Shown here piece by piece: positions 39,801 to 51,453 of a DNA stretch of 64,000 bases; within the stretch, counting starts at the first letter, position 1, and each line of letters opens with the position of its first letter. The position numbers were made by a program, and so were the translations under genes. The DNA is from Gordionus sp. m RMFG-2023 (lineage: Eukaryota > Nematomorpha > Gordioida > Chordodea > Parachordodidae). The stretch is taken from the NCBI RefSeq assembly GCF_954871325.1, contig NC_088778.1:27017120-27081119 (forward strand), read 5' to 3'. Below the pieces are notes generated by a model. It searched no databases. It was not told the origin of the DNA and saw only the letters and a list, made by a program, of their open reading frames with translations.

Positions 39801-42800
39801 GAAAGATGACGTATTATATTTAATGAAGCGGTCCAAACCTACCGTTGTAATTTTGCTGATTGGAGCTCCTGGTTTCTTAAACATTTTAAAATTTGTCAGG
39901 GGTCAGAATTTTTCCAATAATTTGATATTTATCAGGATCGATATTAACGACGATAATATAGCAATTATGAAGAGTGATACTCAGGATATACTTTTAAGTT
40001 CCCTTCACATTTATGACTTCATTCATTACGAGGTCGGCTTTTATGAGTGGCTCTATAATTTAAAAGCGAACCATTCATGGTACATACGTTGGCGATCTGA
40101 ATATTTATCAGCCACAAAATATAAGAATAAATTAAATTTAACTGTTAAAGATTTTAATGAAAATGTTATTGCATTAAATATATTCTCGATTCGGGTTATA
40201 TGGAATAACATAGAGAAACTGCTTAACAAATCCTGTTATAATTATAGCACAAATGAACAAAAGATATCTTGCTTAAATGGATTAAATATTCAAAATGAAT
40301 TGTTAACCACGACCCCTTATTTGTTCAACGTACAAACCCTAAAAATATCAAACGCTTCTTATGTTAATCCTGCTATAGTTATAGCTAATTTTATTTCAGA
40401 GAAGGTCAATAACTTTGAATATTACCATCGCAGGCCCATTGGTCATTACATACCTAGAGAACGGATACTCCTAATTGAACAGCCATTAATATGGCATCGG
40501 AATATAGCTTATACAGATTCGATGAATTCTCCCCCGTCCAGATGTAGTAAATCGTGTAAAGTTACGGAATTTAAAGTTCCCTCTGAAAAACCATGTTGTT
40601 GGCAATGCATGACTTGCAAGTCCACTGAAATATATGTAAATGACATATCAAAACCCTGTATTCGATGTCCTAGATATACGACTCCTTGGATTGGGCCAAA
40701 TTCCAATATTACCCATTCAAACCAAACTTGTTTGACAATGAAAGTTATGGACATCAAATTATACAACATTCACGTGTATAGATGTATAATAATATTCGCT
40801 ATCCTGGGAATTATCATCTTATTCTCTTTCTTTGTTTATTATTATAAAAACTGCAACGCCGTGGTATTTCAAATGGAATTTAAGTTAACATACTATGCCA
40901 CGTATATTAACCTATTAATGGGATTCATATCCGTTATCATTATAATATCGCAACTTAGTACAATTGGGTGCAAAATTGGTCAATGGTTATACCAAATATC
41001 AATAATCAGTTTATATATTGTTAGTTATTTTAAATTGGAATTTATTCAATTTAAATTAAATCCTATCAAAAATTTTAAAATGGGTTATGCGAAAAATTCA
41101 CTGGTCTATTCATCTTCTGGACACTATTTAATATCTGTAATCTTCCCATTTATATCATAAATTTAATTGCATTAATATATTAATATATTATTTATTTTTG
41201 TTTACGTTTGTATTTTTTCTTATGTTGTTCTTTCTAATTTAAAAAAAATGGACGTTTTCCCACCTTTTTCCTTCCTTCCTTCCTTCCTTCCTTCCTTCCT
41301 TCCTATCTTTCTTTCTATATGCATGTAATGTCATTTTTATTCTTTGTTCCAGTCTCTATATTTCGAAATTATTATAAACGGTTTCGTTATAGTGTTGTTA
41401 GTTCGATTTAATCTATTTTAAATTAAAATTTTAACCAAAATAACATCATGCAAGCCTTAAGATTTTGATAATAGATGTCCAAATCATTTTGCCCTCTATG
41501 AGTAAAATCTTCAGTTTAAATAATATTTTTGGCTAAAATATTGGGTTAGCTGTTTTAATAATCGAGTCGGTTAACAATACTAATTTCATATTTTAATTGG
41601 TAGGAAGTCACAATTAGCAGGGGATTTTTTTTGTATTAGCATGTGAAAATGGTGCCCAGTATACTTTGAAGCAATTAATTTACTATATAAGCCAATATTT
41701 TTTGAAACAGATCTGTATCGAAACATCTAAGTTATGGTATTACACGCTCTTTAAGTTGTATCTCCTATGGGTAAGGTCACTAGATTCTGTTTAGCGGAAA
41801 AGAGGGCATTAAAATGAATTTAAAAAAGATTTAATTGATTTTAAAGCAGCGATTTATTTTAACTACATTTATATATAAATGATATTAAATAATTAAAATC
41901 TAATTAAATTCATATAACTTACAAATCACATATTTCTTTTATTTCATATTTTCACATGCAGATAAAATTTTTTATAATTATATTTTCCCTATTCTCTAAA
42001 AATTTGTAAAACGGTTTAAAATTGTATTTCTTACATATAATTGCTTTTATAGATTCCGCGGCAATCTATTTCTCCTATTTATTCATTGACTATTAATTAA
42101 AGATAAGACTCTTTCAATGTTAGCCGTAATGCTGGTAAAACAAATGAAGCTTGCTACAATTAGCAGTTTACTATGTTGTTCAAGTATTAGAATATCAGGG
42201 AAATATTCACATATTTGGTGAAAGAGAAGTTTTGTATAATCATTACATAATATAAGATTATTGACTCATTTAAATAAACAACTTTTTATCAAAAAATCTA
42301 TTAAACTTTACTAAATCTGCTTGAGAATATTTTTAATTTTCATCTATTGGAAAATATTACAGTCCGTTTTTAATCTTTTTTTTACCTATTATTATTAGGC
42401 CATTTTCAAACACCTCTTTTTTTTCAAAGTGATTTTGTGGCATTTTCTGTAATTTTCTTATTTAAAAACATTATGATTCATGATTTCAGGCGCCATTTAA
42501 TCGTTAACAAAAAAACAAACAAAAAATTACTGGAAAACATGCCATAAAGCCGCTTCTTAAAAAACGCTATGTTTAAAAATTTATTATTAACGGAAATTTT
42601 TCCATTCTTTCTTTCTGTTGATGTGAACTGAATTATTTTCTTTCTCAACTGATTAACGACTCGATTTGAGCTTAGAAAAAGAAAAGGGACCAACTCAATA
42701 TTTTATCCATAAATTAATATGCAAGCCTGAAGATTTTGCTTCTCCGAAGGCACAAAAGTTTGGACATCATTTCAGCGAAATTTCGAGGCTTAGAAAATAT

Positions 42801-43797
42801 TTTTATAGCTAAAATATTTTGTGAGCCATTTTTTTAAAAATCGGCTCAAAAATTGACCTGTTTAACAACACTACAACTTATAAGCTGATCCATATTCATA
42901 AAAGTGTATGATGAGAAAAAAAATCATTTAAATGAAAAATAATAATATGATGAAAAAATAAATAAATAGATAAACAAAACTTATCTAGATATTATTGTAA
43001 AAACACCTTTCCCATAATAATAATAAAAATAAGTAAAAAAATAAAAACAATTTTGGTCAAATTTAAATACAATAACAATAGCTACCGGACATACTTTTAG
43101 ACATCTCTAAAGCTCTGGTAACCTTACCTACGGGACCTAAGTGTAATTTAATGCCCTAACCTAAAAGTAATTGCGACATAATCTTTAAAAACGACATAAT
43201 CTTTAAAAAAGGTATTGTTGCGCTTTAAAATTAGAGTTTCAAAAGTAAAAAAAACAACATAAAATTGTTTGCACTTGCGCGCCATTATAACCAATAGAAA
43301 ATTCTCTTCTAACTGGCTCATACCATTTAATTTTTCTGTGTTTCCTTATTTTTTTATAAAAATATTTTATTCTAAAAAAAATAAACAAGATTATCATAAA
43401 CACGCTTATCATACTTTACGATACCCCGAATCCACGATACATAGAGGTTTATGGAAATTTAGATCAGCTTATTTCCCCTAGGGTAGAAGTATGTTGCAAA
43501 CCTTACGCTACTGAAAATTTGTATTTGGCGCTTCAGATTAGTATGCACCTTTTCTACATCATCATCAATTGCTATCTAGGGTCGAAAGTTTTTAAATATC
43601 GTAAAACTTTCAAAGAAGTGGAAATCATACTTGTATCTATGGGGTTGACAAATTTTTGGCACTTAAGCTGTATCATATTTTATTTATCATCGTCTTCATT
43701 CATGCAAGCCATATATTTTAGCCTATTTATTCTATTACTACTATATACGAAACTTTTGATCACTTTGGGTTACAAAATGCTGCTAAACATATTTTAA
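36885..43797 (+). CDS. Class C G-protein-coupled receptor, gene A
   Basis: Four exons: 36,885-37,202, 39,339-39,511, 39,567-41,136 and 43,390-43,797. They join in frame through GT..AG introns of 2,136, 55 and 2,253 bases, giving 822 residues. A signal peptide (about residues 1-20) is followed by the venus-flytrap ligand domain. KKGDIMIGGLYQIYE corresponds to the GDI..GG start, CDTPSTAV to the DTC region, and VAVIGPFTSSEALAVSP then MSHISPTAN to the ligand-cleft strands. MKKFEWNEIAIIY and a long second lobe follow. A nine-cysteine domain starts near residue 486 (PPSRCSKSCKVTEF, CCWQCMTCKS, CIRCP, CL). Seven membrane helices run from about 569 to 810. The conserved extracellular cysteines are in GCKIGQW before helix 3 and VCCKPY before helix 5, and FKYRKTFKEVE is intracellular loop 3. 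The C-terminal tail is very short. Metabotropic glutamate/calcium-sensing type; the ligand is unknown. Confidence 0.9.
37848..38037. mobile_element. Short TIR element, TA-target family, in receptor A intron 1
   Basis: Starts ATGTTGTTAATAGGC and ends CTTTTTAATAACAC, with TA on both sides. The core reads CAACGAAATTTCGAG. It lies in intron 1. Confidence 0.75.
38832..39265. mobile_element. hAT-type MITE in receptor A intron 1
   Basis: The ends CAGAAACCTTCATG and CATGAAGGTCTCTG are inverted repeats. The same 8 bases, GTTCTAAT, flank both sides (38,824-38,831 and 39,266-39,273). An 8-base target duplication is the hAT hallmark. The arms are rich in GGCCCGA-type sequence and the core is AT-rich, like the family at 4,160. 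It ends about 65 bases before exon 2 of the receptor. Confidence 0.88.
41268..41320. repeat. CTTC microsatellite
   Basis: A run of CCTT units, grading into CTTT, within intron 3 of receptor A. Confidence 0.9.
41392..41580. mobile_element. Short TIR element, TA-target family, in receptor A intron 3
   Basis: Ends GTGTTGTTAGTTCG and GTCGGTTAACAATAC, flanked by TA. The core reads CATGCAAGCCTTAAGATTTT. Confidence 0.78.
42652..42871. mobile_element. Short TIR element, TA-target family, in receptor A intron 3
   Basis: The right end is CTGTTTAACAACAC before TA. The core has ATGCAAGCCTGAAGATTTTG and GCGAAATTTCGAGGCTTAG. The left end is worn and approximate. It is the second copy in the same intron. 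Confidence 0.7.
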
Positions 43798-45169
43798 AAT
43801 TTTTTTTAATTATTTAATATATATATATATCATCTTTTATATCTAATATGCAAGCTCAGCCACTTTGAACGAGTTAAGAGCTAGCTAATAATACACAAAC
43901 TAGCTATCTAATACACAAAAAAAAAATTTTGTTGTGAATTTTTTTTTAAAGATTTTGGAGTTATATATTTTTATGAATTTTTTCAATAAATTTATCCATT
44001 TATATTCTTTTAATAAATAATTTTTGTATATTTTCTCCATTTTTTATAAAATCTATTTTATGATTTTAACCTGAGCTTTGAACCGGTGTCAAATTTTTAA
44101 ATAAATTTATTTTAGAATGAATATCAGTTATCTTAACATTACAGTGATGAGTACGAATGATTGTATGTTAAAAAGAATAATAATTTTCTTTGAAAATTAT
44201 AAAAATATTTAAGGTAAATGTGAGTAAAGTTTCTGAAATTTAATTTAAACATTAATTTTATGATATAAATTATTTAACTATAAATTTATAAATTTTATAT
44301 AACTTAAAATTTTTTTTATTTTTATGAGATAATAAATTTTCTATTTTTTAAAAAAGCGGTTTCAATTTAAAAAAACTAAATACAAATATATGAACATATT
44401 TAAAAAAAATAAGAATATATTAAAAAATTATAATAAAAAAATAAAATTGTTCAACAAGCCCCAATAGCGGAGTGAGGCAAACCACTTCAAGGGGCTTCCT
44501 AAAACATTGATTTTTTTAGGCCATAATATGAAATGCATTTTTATTTATTAATAATGAAATGTATAGAATAATTTTTTTGTTTTATTGTTAAAAATATCAT
44601 AATACTTATAAATTGAAGCCAATTATATATAAAAATTGAAACTTAACTTTGGCTAATTTAATAAACATTTTGGACATAAAAAAATATGAATTTTAAGGAG
44701 AGATTAAGATTTCTTAGCATAAATCCTAAATACCAATCATAAACAGCCATGAAATTGCCTTTTCAAGATTTTGAAATTTTTATCATTATTAATTGCTATA
44801 ATTGAAGTGTATGGTTTAGCAAACCCCGCTAGTTCTAAATTGACAAATCATGATTGAAATAATATCTAGATTTGATAAATACTCATAAAACTTACCCAAA
44901 TTATAGAAGTTTACATATAAATGATCATATATTTTAATAAAAATTAAAATTCTGTCATGTAAAAATCTTTTGAAAATTTCATCAAAATTTTATTTCTTAA
45001 ATTAAATTTTTAGTAATTAATTATTTTAAAATATATTTTGTCAATAGATATATACTAATGAAAGCTATATTAGGATTTTTAACCTTCCGATGTATTTAAT
45101 TTTAAAATGAGATTAAGTGATTTGCCAAGCCCCAGGGTTTACTTAACCCCAGTCTCCCCTACCTTAGAG
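43798..45169. other. Intergenic region after receptor A
   Basis: Very AT-rich with no exon supported. A less AT-rich patch near 44,450-44,520 (CCCCAATAGCGGAGTGAGGC) has no recognised identity. Confidence 0.4.
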
Positions 45170-45345
45170 AGGAATGATTAGGAAATTGGACCAGCAGATT
45201 TCCAGAGAAATCTACTGACGAAGGTAGAATCTTTCGTTGGAGTCACCTGTGATCTCTCTCATTCTTTTTCCTAAGGTTTTAATGAAATTAAGGGCCTTAC
45301 TTCAGAACATGTCTAAGGTATTATTAAAGATTAGTATTAACACTG
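45170..45345 (-). mobile_element. Non-LTR retrotransposon 3' fragment
   Basis: The minus strand reads LGKRMREITGDSNERFYLRQ and then ISLEICWSNFL after a stop. This is the same tail seen at 32,095 and 960. A short plus-strand frame at 45,355-45,552 follows it and has no recognised identity. Confidence 0.6.
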
Positions 45346-46264
45346 TGTTGAATATTGGAATCATCACAAATTATTCTTAAAGCGAAGGGTGGCATGATGG
45401 ATAAAATGGGAAAAAGTATAGGCGTAAATTACAAACGATTGTCACTTTCAAATTTGTGTTACACTAAGATCTCGTTTATGGTAAGAGGGAAATACCGTGA
45501 TATCGTTCAAGCGATGCATAATTCATCTATAAATGATAGCATAGCTATATAATTTAATATCGTGAACTTTGTAAATTAGGCATTCGCGCTTATTATAAAC
45601 GAGACCCTATCTTACCAAATTTTATCACGAATTGTAAATTAATTCTTTAATACTCTTTATCAGAAAGTTTTGCCAGTAACTAAATAAATTTAGTAAAAGT
45701 TACAGCCTAAGTAATCTGGTTTCGTTAAATATTTTTATAAAAGGTATTTAAATTCAAATAACACAATTTAGAATACTTTTGTTAAAAATACTATCATTAA
45801 CAAATTTTTTTTTAAACTTATATATGATTTTCTAAAATTCAAATAATTATGCAGAAAATATTCCTACCTGAAAATTTTTAAATTATTTTATTGCATCAGG
45901 TGATATAGAACTTTACATTATATTTGATAGTCACGTGTCATAATACCCGGCGCCCTATATCTTATGTGATTGTTGCCATATCCCACAGAGCTATGTTTGG
46001 CTCTATCGTATTTAAAATAACAACTCCTTAAATATGATATTAAAGGCAAATTTAATCCTCAGTTTTAATTTATATATATTGTAAAATTTTAAAACTTTTT
46101 ATTGTTATTTTTAGATAATAAAGAGATAGGCTGGATGGACCCCCCATCTTCGTTTTCTTGACTCAATAGACAGTACCAACCCTTACCGCGACAAATTATT
46201 AATCGGTTTGCCCTTTTTTGCGATAAAATTTTGTATGAAACTCTTCCGCCTACCGTCAAGCCTT

Positions 46265-46456
46265 GTGTTGTTAAGCGGTTCGATTTTTAAAAATGGCTAA
46301 TCCAACATTTTAGCCAAAAAATATAATGCAAGCCTGGAGATTTTGTATATAGGTGGCAGATAGGTTTGGATATCTACTAACAAGATCTCGAGGCTTGGGT
46401 AATATAATTTAGCTTAAAAATTTAAAATTAGCGAAATCGAGCCAATTGACAAACAC
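46265..46456. mobile_element. Short TIR element, TA-target family
   Basis: Starts GTGTTGTTAAGCGGTTCG and ends CAATTGACAAACAC before TA. The core has AATGCAAGCCTGGAGATTTT and AAGATCTCGAGGCTTGGG. The left flank no longer shows TA. Confidence 0.75.
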
Positions 46457-46565
46457 TATTTAAACCTCTATTCGTTGGTGGTCACCTGATTACCTTAAAA
46501 GCACCAGATGATGGGGTTCTGCTTAAAGAAGATAGTGATATTATATCCCTTTTTTAGAATTTACT

Positions 46566-47030
46566 TCAATAGTAGTAATGAGGATAAAGTAATCTGCAAG
46601 TTCGATTTATTTTAACTCCACCAGGCATAAAGTTTGCTTGCTTCCACTTTACAGCCTTTTTCCAACTTATTATCTTTTCTTTCTTAATTTTTATGGTAAA
46701 GAAGCCTATGTAAAATTCAGGCACAACTCCTGAAATGCTCAAGAGAGCGTTCAACAAGGAGCATCATCAGACCGCTCTTATTTAATATGGGTATTGAGAA
46801 CCTGATTCCTACTTTAAAAGATAGATTAAACCTTAACACAATAAATTTTTTTTGAGACCTGGATGACGGTTCCTTTCACAGTTTCTTCAAATATCTTAGG
46901 TTCCATTAACCTCAACTAGAGTTCATTTATTAGTCTGGTACTTCGCCTGAATTTTAGCAAATCTTAGACTTGCTCTACCCCTTCCAAACCTATTCACGAA
47001 TACCTAATATTTTTTGGCTCTTTATTTGTG
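46566..47030 (+). mobile_element. Non-LTR reverse transcriptase fragment, plus strand
   Basis: Plus-strand frames give ESVQQGASSDRSYL, corresponding to the GVQQGDPLGPLLF motif, and then DLDDGSF, corresponding to the (F/Y)xDDG catalytic motif. The order and spacing are short but as expected. Several stops and frame changes interrupt it. A plus orientation is opposite to most other fragments of this type in the window. Confidence 0.6.
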
Positions 47031-47569
47031 GGGGGGGGGATCTTCTTCAACTATAGATTACTTATTTGCCATGCATTCAAATCAACCACCAACGTTTTTC
47101 ATTTTTATTTTATTCTTTATTTAAATTTTTATACAGTCAAAATTGTTAATATAATTACATGGAATCAATAAAGGTACGTTAATTTATACATACCATTTTT
47201 TTATGGTATATAAATTTTAAGTTCAATTTTCACAAATACGCATAATTTAATACAATATATATTTTTTTAAAAAAATTTTTTTTTTATTACCTAAGCTAAT
47301 TATAAATCATACACTTTATAAATTCCAAGTTTAATTTATATAATTTTGCTATATAAATTTTATTCATATTAAGAAACTATTAATGAAATGATATATGATT
47401 TATTTAAAATATTGTAAATTCATGAATTATATGTTTTCTTTTTTTAACACATCTTTATGTTGTTTTTTTTTAAAAATAATATATATTATAAAAATTATAT
47501 GCTAAGAAAAATATATATGATTTTATTTAAAAAAAAACATTTTAAGAAGAAAATAAAAGGACATGTCAC

Positions 47570-47700
47570 CCTAGAGAAAGTGAATGTTAAAGATAAAATT
47601 GGCCGAGGAAGGTAGAATCCTTCGTTAGGGCCATCTATAATCAATCTTCTTTTTTTGTCGAAGGCTTTGATACATTGGAGCTCTTTTCCGTACTAGGGTG
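47570..47700 (-). mobile_element. Non-LTR retrotransposon 3' fragment
   Basis: The minus strand reads KAFDKKRRLIIDGPNEGFYL, the same tail peptide as the other fragments. It probably belongs with the piece at 48,290-48,530, separated by AT-rich sequence. Confidence 0.5.
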
Positions 47701-48289
47701 TTAGCAGCATCTACATGGTAGAATATTCACTAAAGTAACCCCCCCCCCACCCCCATTTATACATATCCTTCTAAAAGAAATTTACTATATTGGGCATCAT
47801 ATTCCCAAGTTATTAATCAATACGCTACTCCAAACTATCAATAAATTATGAATGTAAAGAGTTATTTTTTAGAATATGAATTAAATTAAAAACCTTCTCC
47901 TTATAAACGATTGATGCATTATTATAGTATATATTGTTTGGCATGAAAATAAGTTGCTACTAGAATGTCTAATAGTTCTAAAATTTAACAGAAAATTATA
48001 AAGAAATAAGTTTTATTTTAAAAATAATGATTATGATTATATGCAAGCAACATATGAATTTGGTCAATGTTTAGCAATATATATTTATAATAATACTTTT
48101 ATAATAAAAGTATTAAATAAATTTTTAGAGCCATATATTTTGGCTAAAATTTTAATGATAACCCTCCGATAAATTTCCTACTCAAGGCCTTTCCCCCTTA
48201 TAAAACAACCAACAACCCCCCCCCCCCACACATAAGATTTGGAGGCAAAATACCCCCCCCCCCCCCACACACGCTGGGTTTTAGTGACC

Positions 48290-48530
48290 ATTGGCATAAA
48301 AACTGTGTTCGTTAGTGTAACGTATTTATTTTTATAAAGACTTCCCTTTTCGATATCAGAAAATGAAGGTTAGACTTCACTGCAAAATCAATGCACGTAT
48401 AATTTAATTTATTATATAAAGAAATATATGTCAATGGTATATATATTTCTTCAGGTGAAGATGATCTAACTCTGCCCTGCTTCTTGTATGAAACATTTTT
48501 TACACCAATAAAGAAAATATATTTCAATCT
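48290..48530 (-). mobile_element. Non-LTR retrotransposon fragment (region before the tail)
   Basis: The minus-strand frame contains YTCIDFAVKSNLHFLISKRE, matching YTCVDFAATSTLSFSATEK at 1,150-1,240. This is the stretch that follows the reverse transcriptase. Decayed. Confidence 0.55.
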
Positions 48531-49971
48531 TGATGTCCAGCAGCTTAAATCTAATAAAACATATGAAATATGAATTCAGATTAAATTCTGATGAAAATAA
48601 AAAAAAATTGATGAGCACTGAATGAATCTTGTGAAGATGATCCAGTTTTTTTGAAAATAAACATTATTTTTAAATATTTTTAACAATCTAATTAAATTTT
48701 TTAGTTATTAAATGACCTCCCAACTTTGCCCAAGTTTAACGTTTGCTTAGCACAGTGGCAGCTGTTTTTAACACTAATTACTCTTGTTTATTTGATCAAA
48801 ATTTTGAAAATCAATAGCTGTTAAAAATAAATAAAAAAATTATTACAAAAAGGACTTACCTTATAGTATATTACTTTTGTATAATCTTATTTTTTATTAT
48901 CGATGAAAAAAAAACGAAAATTTATTTATAATTTTCTAGTATCTTTTAAGTAACGAGTAACGCTTTAGTCTTTTTGAAAGGTGATTAATTTTTTTAGAAG
49001 GTAAAGAGTTACGATAACCTGTTCCTTTTTTAGAAACATTTAAAGCACTGTATAATCATAGACTAACAGCTCAAAGCCCAATTGAATTATGTATGTTATC
49101 CATAAATTATTTTAGGGCCATAAATGATTACATTGTCTTACGCCTGTTGAGAAAGGAACTAATTACCTCAATAATTCTCACAAGAAAAGTATGCAATAAA
49201 TAGCAGGTAAGCATTATCATATGAACTCAAGGTTAGAAAATCTTAAATTTCATTTTCAAAAAAACGATAATAAAAAGGCAAAGAAATATATTTTATGTAA
49301 TTATTGATACATATTCTTAGATTTTATATTAAAACACTCCTGTCATTAATATTGTAAATTATTTATGATAATTTCAAGGTATATTCTACCTATTATTTCA
49401 TAAATAAATTTATTACATTTTTTTTTTAAAAATTGGAAACAAAAGCTTTATTAAAAATTTTTGAAAAGTCAATATTTCTTTATTTTCTCAATAATTAAAA
49501 AACTACTTATTATCATCTTAATTACTGCTTATATCAATAATTTAACCATAATCAAAACACAAAATTAAGCTTTAATAAAATTATTATATAAATTTAAAAA
49601 ATTAGAACAAAACTTTTGGCACATCCAACAGGAGATCATTCCTAGCAGTACATCCATTTAATCTAGTCTTCTCTTGCTCTTTGAAAGCTCTTTGCAAATA
49701 ATACATAGCCTTAAGAAAATACTTAACGAGTTTATAAAATAGAGATAAAATATTTTACAAATTATTCAACTAATTAGAATTATTTTTAGATTATACCTAC
49801 CACACCTAATTATTATATTACCTTTTATTTTTTTTATAAACCCGTACGGTTAAAATTTTTTCTTCTAAAATTGGTGTCGCAAAAATAACTTTTTACATTC
49901 GGGTGGGGCCGTAATTTTAAAATTCCTTTTTGGAAAATACCGGAGCTGGGATTAAAAATATAAAATCAGGG
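48531..49971. other. Intergenic region without supported genes
   Basis: AT-rich, and no exon is supported. A GC-richer patch at about 49,840-49,970 (CCCGTACGG, CGGGTGGGGCC, ACCGGAGCTGGG) resembles an arm of the hAT-like MITE family but has no clear end. Confidence 0.4.
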
Positions 49972-50960
49972 CCGGTGTAGGATTGTGAAATCCCATTGTA
50001 GTTTCAATACCGTATTGATATTATCATTGTAGATTCAATACCGTAGTGATATTTTGGTATTGTAGAATCAATACCGTATTGATTTTTAAGAGATGTTTTC
50101 ATCACTTCAAATATATCGGCGGCCATTAAAATTGTAAAATAAATATTATTATATATTTATTCATCGCTTCAAATATATTGGGGGGCATTAAAATTTTAAA
50201 ATATTTATTATTATATATTTATTCATCGCTTCAAATATATTGGGGGCCATTAAAATTTTAAAATAAATATTATTATATATTTATTCATCGCTTCAAACAT
50301 ATTGGCGGCCATTAAAATTATAAAATATTTTTTATTATATATATTCTTCATCGCTTCAAATATAATGGCGGCCATTAAAATTATAAAATATTTTTTAATA
50401 TATATTTTTCATCGCTTCAAAAATATTGGCGGCCATTTTCGATTTGTAAAAATTTATTTATAATAGATTTAAATGATTATATAAATGATTTTCTATTCTT
50501 TTATATAATTTTTTAAGGGAGTTTATTTATTTTACAATTCCTATATAAAATTTATTTGTTTAATATATACAAGTTTTCTTCATACATCATATTATTGAAA
50601 TCTCAAGCCTTAAAATTTTAATAGACAAAAGTAAGCTAATCACAAACAAATAAGGGTTTCTATTACGTCAAAGGATCTCAATCACTCACTCTGATTAATC
50701 ATTTCCTCTTGGCTTCTTAAAATCATCATTTTATTTATTAGATGTATATATAATTATTGCAGAAAATTTTAAATAAATAAAATGTATACAAATTTTCTTC
50801 ATATATCGTATTATTGGAATCTCAAGCCTTAAAATTTTAATAGAAAAAAGTAAGCAAATCACAAACAAATAAGGTTTTCTATACGGTATTGATTTTACAA
50901 TATTGTAGAATCAATACCGTATTGAATTTAGATGGTATTGTTTTTACAATACTACACCGG
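49972..50960. mobile_element. TIR element carrying a minisatellite, copy 2
   Basis: Starts CCGGTGTAGGATTGT and ends ACAATACTACACCGG, which are inverted. Next to each end are repeated palindromic motifs (AATCAATACCGTATTGAT) at about 50,025-50,085 and 50,880-50,935. Between them are six units of about 60 bases with the core CATCGCTTCAAATATATTGG, starting near 50,100, 50,160, 50,222, 50,286, 50,346 and 50,410. A direct repeat at 50,565-50,650 and 50,790-50,875 (CAAATTTTCTTCATA, TCTCAAGCCTTAAAATTTTA) lies to the right. Copy 1 is at 7,300-7,985. No coding capacity, and the target duplication is unclear. Confidence 0.8.
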
Positions 50961-50984
50961 GACAATTTTTTTAAAAGAAAGAAA

Positions 50985-51138
50985 GAAATATGGATCTGAC
51001 CCTACAATTGGAATCTCTGAAGGAGAACTGTTTAATAAAGAATTGCTTCGTCGTAAAGTTTTAGACCACTTAAACGAAATTTTTATGGATATCAGATTTG
51101 GTGAAAACCATGTAAATCTTTCTCCCCAAAAATGTTAA
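50985..51138 (+). CDS. Coding-like fragment, unknown
   Basis: The frame reads YGSDPTIGISEGELFNKELL and continues RRKVLDHLNEIFMDIRFG, ending at 51,138. The residue mix is protein-like, and a second frame directly after it reads NECQSCGIFYPR. It sits between the minisatellite element and receptor gene B. It is not part of the receptor, whose signal peptide begins at 51,454. It may be an exon or relic of a separate gene. No family is recognised. Confidence 0.3.
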
Positions 51139-51453
51139 ATGAATGCCAAAGTTGTGGGATCTTTTATCCTCGATAAATTAAGATCAAGGCATAGGATAAT
51201 TTTCAATTCAATATCACATAAATTATTTATATAAAATTAAATATATTCAAAATTTTTAATTTTGAAAAAAATCTATAATTTATTTATATTAATTTTTTTT
51301 TTACTGGTAATTCAAATTTTATTTATTTTTTACCAAAAGGTAATTATATCATATTAAAAACAAAACACTTTATTAATTTATCAATATTACTACTAAGTGG
51401 ATTTATATAATCTTGTTTAGTTTCGTGTAATATAAATATAATATAATAAAAAA

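Noticed and set aside
40509-40769. A minus-strand frame over the receptor A cysteine domain
   Set aside because: It is antisense to a well-supported exon and has no similarity of its own.
43269-43481. A plus-strand frame before the last exon of receptor A
   Set aside because: It runs through the intron end in another frame. The true exon starts at 43,390 and aligns with receptor B.
48312-48527. A 71-codon minus-strand gene
   Set aside because: It contains the YTCIDFA tail motif of the same non-LTR family and is a fragment of it.
50098-50435. Evenly spaced repeats looking like a CRISPR array
   Set aside because: The sequence between the conserved cores is itself repeated and AT-rich, the host is eukaryotic with spliced genes, and the array lies inside a TIR element.
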